64,000 nucleotides of DNA, from NCBI GenBank assembly GCA_022496185.1, contig WTXG01000136.1:1-64000 (forward strand). The letters run 5' to 3'. The first letter of the stretch is position 1, and each line of letters starts with the position of its first letter. The notes below the pieces were generated by a model. The model did no database searches and was not told the origin of the DNA. It saw only the letters and a list, made by a program, of their open reading frames with translations. This document shows positions 56,509 to 64,000 of the stretch, in pieces. Origin of the DNA: Multifurca ochricompacta (lineage: Eukaryota > Basidiomycota > Agaricomycetes > Russulales > Russulaceae). The position numbers and the translations under genes were made by a program.

Positions 56509-58580
56509 TTAAAACTTCCAACCGCCCGCGAGACCCATAATATCCTCAGGATCATACGTCCTCCTGATCTCCCGCAGCCTCTCCAAATTACCTCCATACA
56601 TCTTTTCCAACGGCGTTCCAAACAGCGCGTAGTTGATATAAGGCGCCGCATGTTCCAGGTCGGTCTGACCATCCTCGATTCCGATGGAGACCAAGGTCGC
56701 TGCCGAAGTGCGCATGGCCTTCCTCATGTCGTTGTCCACCGAAGGGTCAGTCCATCCGTAAAAGATACTAGATGGCTTAACAGGAAGAGATCGGTCGGGT
56801 GGATATGCAGATGGCCCTCCATGCGTGAGAAAGTCGGAAGCGAATGGGTCCAGACTGTAAACGACCAGCACACTCTCGTCGACCTTGCTTAGACTCTCGC
56901 CCCAGAACTAAGACCCGAGTTATCAATCTATCTATCATAAACGGGGCAAAATTCTGGAGTTTCTCACCTTGGTCTCGTTTGCGAATGCTGTCATGATAGG
57001 TACCGTATAGTCCAACATGGGGACGGCATCAAAATAAACGCTACATGACGGGTTGTGTGAGTTGGAAAAGGTTTAGATGGGGAGGATTGAAATTTGGGAT
57101 TGACCGTTTGTATGTGGGTAGGAATTGACTCAAAACGAAATCCGTAAAGGAACCCGTGGTGATGGACTTGGATGCGCTTGGCAAGTTGAGGATATCATCA
57201 TAGAAACCTTCAGGAGGCGCCGGCCCGTCATAGAAAAGCGAGATGCCAAACGATAGCTGTTTTTTCACAGTAAATAAAAACTGTACCGAAAAGCTGTTAG
57301 AGTCTCACCGAGCCATTGGTATATACGAACTCCGCTAATTGAGCTGCCTTGCGGTCGCGGTCCTCAGAAAGAAATTGGGCCAAAGCTGATTGAGCCGCCT
57401 CCATTTGATCTTCCGCAAAGTTGAGCAGGGCAGCCTATCATGTACATGCCACTGAGAAATAGCCTCTTATGGGAGATACACGAACGCACGTACCCAAATA
57501 TTGGTTTGCTGATGAGACTGGAAAGTAAACTTGGTGACAATTCCCTAGTGTAGCATAGCCGTTAACTTTGCCGCCGGCTTGCCGGAATCAATTTGGGTAG
57601 CTACTACTTACGTAATTATTGAAACCGCCCTTTTACGTACGAAACGCATATAAGCTCCAATTGCTCCAGACTGGAGTTGAGCGAGTTGACGTACCTTGAG
57701 TGCAAACCAAAGGTCATCATCAGCAGTCGTCACTACCTTCACATCTCCGTTTGGCAACACGAGTTCATATTGAGTAACGGTATCAATGGTGAGCCCATAT
57801 TGGTTCGTCTTCCAGGAGTATCCTCATAGTTCGTTCCTTTGAGTTCATGAGATGCCAAAAAAAGTGAAAAGTAAGCGCTCACCCCCGCCAAGTGTGACAC
57901 CAGAGACGCCGACGCCATTGAGACGACCTCCAACAACGTTGATGCCCTTAGGTATCAACTCTGTGTACACATCCGTCCAGGTAAGCCCCGCTCCAACATC
58001 AACGGTCCCCGAGTCTTCATGGACCACAATGTTGTTGAACCGGATTAATGAAATGTGCACACCAGGAGTCGATGAGAAACCAAGGTTGACAGAATGGCCG
58101 CCGCATTTTACCGCAAATGGAGTGTGTGTCGAAGCGAGTAAGTGGAGCTGTGTGACGCAGCGTCATCAAGTTGTTGTTGTGTGTTGTGTACTTTATGATT
58201 GATACTTACGATCTGACCAACATCAGCCAGCGTGCCAGGCTCCACAGAGCACGCCGATACTTGAGAACTTGAGTTGGCCCAGTGAGAAATATCTGCACCG
58301 AACTCTGGAGACCCTGAAGGAAAAAAAGGGTCTCGATGGTTAGCTATGGTCGATGAGCTTACGACAAATGAGAGAAAGATCCACCTGGATAAAATACCTG
58401 GGAAGCGTGAGAGATGGAATTTTCTATCTCGTTGCACACATATGTGTAGTTATTGAGCGAGGATGTAGGTACCTGTCTGGAGGCAGGGTACCCAAGTTGG
58501 ATATTATACTGGGCTCGCACGATAGCGGCAAGGAAGATAGGAAGAATGAGGGTATACCTCCAAAAAGCAGCTCGCAACAT
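56509..58580 (-). CDS. Secreted FAD-linked oxidoreductase (BBE family), copy 2
   Basis: Ten exons: 58580-58385, 58313-58210, 58147-57883, 57822-57695, 57629-57612, 57544-57494, 57434-57309, 57256-57105, 57040-56968, 56907-56509. All phases close. Exon lengths match copies 1 and 3 in the conserved part (104, 265, 128, 18, 51, 126). Signal peptide at 1-22 (L-I-L-P-I-F-L-A-A-I-V). The flavin site reads K-C-G-G-H-S. The PCMH domain has G-A-G-L-T-W and L-G-G-G-Y-S-W-K; the BBE end has Y-I-N-Y-A-L-F-G and W-K-F. It lies about 540 bp from copy 3 in the same direction. Same predicted chemistry as copy 1; no defect seen. Confidence 0.9.
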
Positions 58581-59122
58581 GGTGGTAGGTTTAGATGAGA
58601 AATATGTCGCGGTCGGACTATAAGCATCTTGGATATTAATTTTATGACAAGGGGTGACAAAGGAGAACAGAAGGCTGCCTTATTGTCGTAATAACAAACA
58701 GTGACAGTGACGGATGGGACATATCGACACGTGATCGCCTTCACAAGACCGTTTTCGTCGGAGCGACCTGGCTAGGGTCTTCAGGTCTTCAGGTAAAACG
58801 TTCTTTGCCAGTCCTCCCCATTATTACTTCCACTCTTTCACCCGAAGACATTTTCCCCTACGGGGGGGTTTTCACTCATTGGCATTAGCTACAACCCCCC
58901 ACATGTACATCCACAGTAGTTACTATGTCCCTGTAGTAGCCGCGCGATTTTGGCACAGATCGACACGTGATCACTGATTCTCGACTCGCTCCCTTGGGAG
59001 AGGGTAGGGTACACACACCCACACTCTAGACTTAGACTATTTTCTTTTTTATTTTTATTTTTATTTTTATTTTCTTAGAAAAAAAAAAAGGAAAAATTAA
59101 CTCAATATCCCTCACGGCTTTC
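58581..59122. other. Spacer between oxidase copies 2 and 3
   Basis: Upstream region of copy 2 and 3' region of copy 3. A tract of TTTTTA units lies at 59040-59075. Confidence 0.5.
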
Positions 59123-61213
59123 TCAGAACTTCCATCCACCCGTGAGACCCATGACGTTTTCCGGATCATATTCCCTTCTAATCTCACGCAGCCTCTCCAA
59201 ACCTCCACCATACATCTTCTCCAAAGGCGTATCGAACATCACGTAATTCACGTACGGTGCCGCGTTTTCCAGGTCTTGACCGTCCCTGATGCCGGCCGTG
59301 ACCAAAGCCTCACCCGACCTACGTATGGCGTCTTCCATGTACTTCTCGACCAATGGTTTGGACCATGCTATGAACATGCTCGCCGGGAGGTACGCGCGAG
59401 AGCGGTCAGGAGGATGAGCAGATGGTCCTCCGTGTGTGAGGTAGTCGGGTTCAAACGGGTCAAAGGCACTCGAGACCAACACGTTCTCGTCATGCTTGCT
59501 CAACCACTCGCCCCAGAACTGTCCCACAGACGGTCAGAATCCAACAGTCTGTCAGCTCAGAGTGCATGCTTCTCGGTCTCTCACCTCGGTCTCGTTCGCG
59601 ATGGCTTTGATGATCGGCTCCGTGAGGTGCAATATGGGCGAACCGTGAGAGTACCCATTGCTACATGCAAATGCGTAAGTAACTCTCATGTAGATTTTTT
59701 GTTGGCATTTCAGAGAGCTTTACCGTTGCTCGGGCATGAGATGACTCATCGACTCAACAAACGCCGCATAGGAACCTTTAAAGATGGACCTAGATGTGTT
59801 CGGCAGATCGAAGAACTCATCGTAGAGACCTTGAGGAAGCTCCGGTCCATCATAGAAAAGCGAGATTTCGAACAATAGCTATTTTTCATTTGCCCTTTGT
59901 AAAATGAAAGCTGTACCGTGGTAAGCCATTCAACCCTTACCGAGCCTTTGGTATATATATATACCCCAAATTGTGCTCCCTTGTGGTCGTGTTCCCGGGT
60001 AACGAATTTGGCCATAGCCGCTTGGGCTTCTGCGATTTGTTCTCCCACATACTTAAATGAGGCCGCCTATGGTCTTACAGTTTGGACACCACCCCCCCCC
60101 GAAGAGAAAGTTCAGACGCACCCAGATATCAGTTTGCTTGTGTGATTTCACGGTGAATTTAGTGACGATCCCCTGATTGGCGTGTGTTATCATTTGTGGA
60201 GTCATACGCACTGTCAACTCGTGATACTCACGAAGTTGTTGAATCCTCCCTAAAACATTTATGTGTGTATATGTATAAGGTCAGCATCCCGTCCTCGTAG
60301 TCGTTGCTCATACACACCTTGAGCCCAAAAAAGAGATCTTCATCCTTATCCGTTACCACTTTAACTTTTCCATTCGGTAACACGAGCTCATACCCCACGA
60401 CATTGTCTACTGCAAGCCCATACTGATTGCTCTTCCATGAGTATCCTGTGGTATCTTTGAGTCTATGTCATGTACGGCGGGGGAAAGGAACCAACACACC
60501 TCCGCCAAGCGTGAAACCTGCGACGCCGACAGGATCCATGCGACCTCCCACAATATTTATACCCTTGGGGACCAGGTGTGCGTACACTTCCCCCCAAGTG
60601 AGCCCGGCTCCAATCTCGACCGTCCCCGAGTCTTCGTGGATGACGATGTCTTTAAATCGAGCCATTGAGATGTGAACACCGGAAGTCGATGAAAATCCGA
60701 GATTGTGGGAGTGCCCGCCACCTTTGACCGCGAACGGTGTGCGCGTCATGGCGAGTTCCCGAAGCTGCGGTGTTCAAATCCAGATAGCGTCAGGGGGTGA
60801 TTATGGGTTTACATTGTGACGAGCACAGAGGTACTGACGATCATCCCAACGTCCCGGGGTGTGCCTGGCTGAACGGTGCACGCAGGTACTTGAGAGCTCG
60901 TGTCGACCCAGTGGGAGATGTCAGTATCAAACCGTGGTGAGCCTAAAAATTACGGATATCGGTGGTAAAAACCCATGACCATGGGCGATCCAAACAGCAC
61001 CGAGGACTAGCCTGGATAAAACACCTGGGACTCGAATGAAACAAAATTTGCTATCCTGGAGCACGCAATTTGGTAGTTGGTAGACAAAGGTAACTGTGCA
61101 TGTTCGGTCGTGGGATCTTCCAAGTTAACGTTGCAGATGGGCTGATTGCGCGCGTTCGTTGCGATGACAGGGAGAAGAATGATGCCACACCACAGAAAGT
61201 GCGCTCTAAACAT
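59123..61213 (-). CDS. Secreted FAD-linked oxidoreductase (BBE family), copy 3
   Basis: Ten exons: 61213-61012, 60942-60839, 60764-60500, 60445-60318, 60249-60232, 60172-60122, 60066-59941, 59878-59724, 59660-59585, 59518-59123. Phases close. Intron 1 begins with GC, not GT; copies 1 and 2 have GT there. Signal peptide at 1-21 (G-I-I-L-L-P-V-I-A). The flavin site reads K-G-G-G-H-S-H-N. The PCMH domain has G-A-G-L-T-W-G-E and T-L-G-G-G-Y-S; the BBE tail has Y-V-N-Y-V-M-F-D. Nearest relative of copy 2 by its C-terminus (both open exon 10 with F-W-G-E). A Crinkler-kinase relic follows upstream at 62.9 kb. Confidence 0.9.
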
Positions 61214-62879
61214 GATCTTTTGCAGCCGTAAGGTGCGCGCACTATCAGGACGATTAATCGATGAAGGGCATATTGTGCATTTATATATATCTGAGGTGGT
61301 TGTTTCAAGTGCTTCTAAGAGTCAGTAACGCATGTGACATGGCGGTGTGAGAAAGCTGATTGTGGCGTTTAGCAAAGACTCCTTCGATCTTAAGTTGGCG
61401 GCGCGCAAAGCCAATGAGGGGAGGGGGGAAGCAACGCCTAACTGGATGAGGTAGAAACCCGACCACCTGCATAGGGCGTATGACAAAACGCAATCATCAC
61501 CAACCTACCCACCGCGCAGGTAGGAAGGTGGAAAAAAAGAGTGAAGTCCATTCAAATGGAATCGCCACCTGCGATCTTCGGGGCGGGTCGAGGGCTGTGC
61601 GTAAGCACAAGAACTCTTCTGTGTGGACTCTCGTAGCCAAAAAATAATGAAGGTAGGTCTTCGGGAGGTGTGGATACATATCCCGCGGCACGATGATATA
61701 GTCCGAAGCTTGCGTTGCCACGTCGAAGAAGGACGTGACAAGAAGTCGAAAACACGTTGCCACAAATTCACTGATGATTGTACATGCCCAAAAGAGTGAG
61801 TGAGTGGTTCAGCACTTCAGTGCTTGGCTTAGTCGTAGTCCTGGCGGTCCGGGTTGCCGCAGTACCCACTAAACCGCGTTGAACTGGGTAACGACAACAC
61901 GCTACACACTGTTTGACCAGAAAAACCTGTTGAAGAGTGGTTTATGAGTTTAGATAGGTAGTTGGCGTCCTTGACATGACTCATACTATTTCACGAGATG
62001 ATTCGGTGTTTCGGACTGTCGGTGCGAGATAATCGCGCGAGGCAAGTCCACGCTAATTCAAAAGAAGAATGAATGACTCCTTCAAATATAAGTACACGTA
62101 CGTGTCTTCTTGTGAAACGATAGGCCCCCGTGGCGAAGGTGTGGAACGCGGCAGAAGACTCGTTCGTTGCCACCACAAACCCGAGGAGGGAGGGTCCAAA
62201 AATATTACCGACCACCAGCGATGCCACGCAATTGGTGTGAGTCGTTTGCCCTTTCACTTTCAGAGAAGAAAGGTTATCCGTTCTATACTGCCAGAAGGTC
62301 GCTATGACCCGGACGAAGCCGTCGTATCCAATAAAAACCGTGGCGTCAAAGCTGCTTGTTTGAAGTTACGGTCTTGTTGACATCTTTTAAAATCAAGCGG
62401 GGTCTAATTCTAGTTGCACTTATCAGAAGGCACTTGTTAATAGAACGAAGCGAAGGGTTGAGGTCAAGGGTAGATGTCGTCGGCCTAATCGTCCGACGTG
62501 CCAATTGGGAAACGTTTAGCGTTTAAGGCTGGCTTGCCAGCTTACTCAGTCGGTTGGGTCACATGACTCTTACGTCGATGAGGAGTAGGAGGGTATTTTG
62601 TGTGTGTGCGTGATGCGCGGGTAGAAAACTGAAGCAATTTCAGATCCATACCCAGCTCCTAAGCTCTCTCTACTAATATTCCTACCGTATAGGCTATCGC
62701 GCGATCATGTGACAGGAATGCCAGGGTAACAAAGTACATAACAGTTTCAAAGAAAGTGCAATAAAAAAAAGGTATATGATCACAGATAGAATGTAAAACA
62801 GACACCCCCCCCCCCCCTACCGCCACCACTAACATAGACAGATTACCCAGAATTTTCATCGGGGAACAACCGAAAGAAA
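61214..62879. other. Intergenic stretch upstream of oxidase copy 3
   Basis: No gene recognised. A C12 run lies near 62807. Confidence 0.4.
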
Positions 62880-64000
62880 CTCAATCTTCGTCCATCCGAG
62901 TCTATCTCACGCAAGACAAATTAAAATATTTTGTCAGACTTGAGTATGCGAGTAAAAAGCAGTCCATTCCTTACCTCCTTCTCCGCCTCCAGCTTCCGTA
63001 ACGTGTGATCAAGCAACATGTTGCCCACGCCACTGTAATCCTCAAATCGTTCGCATTCTCGCCAAGCACCAAGTCAGTGTTCAGACAAGCAGTCGGACAG
63101 TATAACCGTCCAGTATTCAGATCCACGCCCCAAACCAACATTATCTCTTCTGGATTCTTCTTGGGGATGATCAGGTTTGCATCTCTGAGGTCACCGTGTA
63201 CGAATCCTTCTCTGTTCACAAGATCCTTCAGGTCCCTTGACCTTTTGGGAGGTATTCGGATGCAAGGTTTTGCCGGTCGGATGCATCGTGCACAATCCAA
63301 TCTATCACTATAACGTGCCACCGACCATGAAAAACGCCATAGCCGTATACTCTAGATGCACGTCCCTCCTTCGCAGAGAATAGATGCAGTTCCAAGCAGC
63401 ATCGTTGCGTGAACTTTACCAGGACCTTATCTTTATTTTTGCCCGTAAACGCGCCATTAATGAAATGATTCTCGTGTCGATGAACCTCGCCTTGATACAT
63501 CTCTCTCGTGATTCAAAAGCGGAGTTTCTCAGAAGGTGGATGAGTAGGAACCTCGTTTATGTATGGTTGATCACCTCGGTGTGGGTACGCTAGCTGCTGG
63601 GCCACGTAATCCTCCCGTCTTGCAGCTTACTATGCCCAATGTCTTGACTTCAATACTGCAAGAAGGTCCAGAGAGTGTTTCCTCTTCCCTGATCACTTGA
63701 ACCTCGATTTTTTGGTATTCTCGTTCTTGAGTATAATATCTCCAAATTTCGTCGAACGATCTCCGGGCTGTCTCCGCACGCACCTTTTCAGAACCGTAGA
63801 ACCGACTCATATCATGGAGAAATCTGTCGACGGCTGCTTCAAATTTGGTCTTTTTGTGGGCATTGGAAAATTAACGTTCATGTGGGCACAAAAGCGTCTG
63901 AACCCGAGTGAAATAGGAGGAAGATGTGATCACGTCCATATCGGGGCAGTCGTTGGCAATACGCTAAACACGATTTTTCTGCACTTTGGAATTTTATCAT
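62880..64000 (-). pseudogene. Crinkler-kinase copy 3, broken and cut by window edge
   Basis: Minus-strand blocks match the 16.5-kb gene: V-L-V-K-F-T-Q-R-C-C near 63415, G-Y-G-V-F-H-G-R-W-H-V near 63340, F-V-H-G-D-L-R-D-A-N near 63205, and the final short exon near 62890. The L-L-D-F-D-W-G segment is replaced by M-L-V-W-G-V-D, so the metal-binding Asp is lost. Frame changes occur near 63230, 63570 and 63830. The Crinkler header, if present, lies outside the window. Confidence 0.75.

Noticed and set aside
62069..62380. 103-residue plus-strand frame
   Set aside because: No protein-like pattern, no splice context and no similarity to anything in the window.

Overview
The window looks like a basidiomycete (Agaricomycetes) genome. 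Short 48-75 bp introns split almost every gene, there is a chromodomain-bearing Ty3/gypsy element, and there are Crinkler-headed kinases and a fungal berberine-bridge-type oxidase array. The mix resembles Rhizoctonia/Ceratobasidium, but that assignment is inference; no marker gene settles it.

Layout. 1-10478: a decayed chromovirus on the minus strand (gag, protease-RT, RNase H, integrase, chromodomain, LTR), cut by two different palindromic Tc1-like elements (2143-3732 and 8170-9791). 10479-11375: a fragment of a non-LTR retrotransposon. 11378-15940: a seven-exon secreted amidase gene between two diverged copies of a dispersed repeat. 16482-19840: an apparently intact Crinkler-header/kinase gene, then a relic oxidase exon and a kinase scrap. 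20253-26116: a 24-exon VWA8-type AAA/vWA gene, convergent with the retromer gene VPS26 (26622-28050). 28555-31100: an unrecognised multi-pass membrane protein. 31500-35700: gene-poor, with a kinase pseudogene, a tandem duplication and an LTR. 35703-37952: a second gypsy element lacking most of pol. 38500-40110: an inverted, broken copy of the Crinkler-kinase. 41129-43249: mitochondrial-type NADP isocitrate dehydrogenase. 43610-44956: purine nucleoside phosphorylase. 46313-48001: a 562-residue orphan. 49716-61213: three head-to-tail FAD-linked oxidases with the same ten-exon structure, with a hAT-type nonautonomous element between the first two. 62880-64000: a third, broken Crinkler-kinase running off the window.

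The housekeeping genes (VWA8, VPS26, IDP, PNP) form a conserved backbone. Around and between them sit lineage-specific families that duplicate and decay: Crinkler-kinases and BBE oxidases, placed side by side at two loci. Exon boundaries were read by eye; where they are given, the phases add up to an open frame except where stated. No tRNA, rRNA or CRISPR array was seen.
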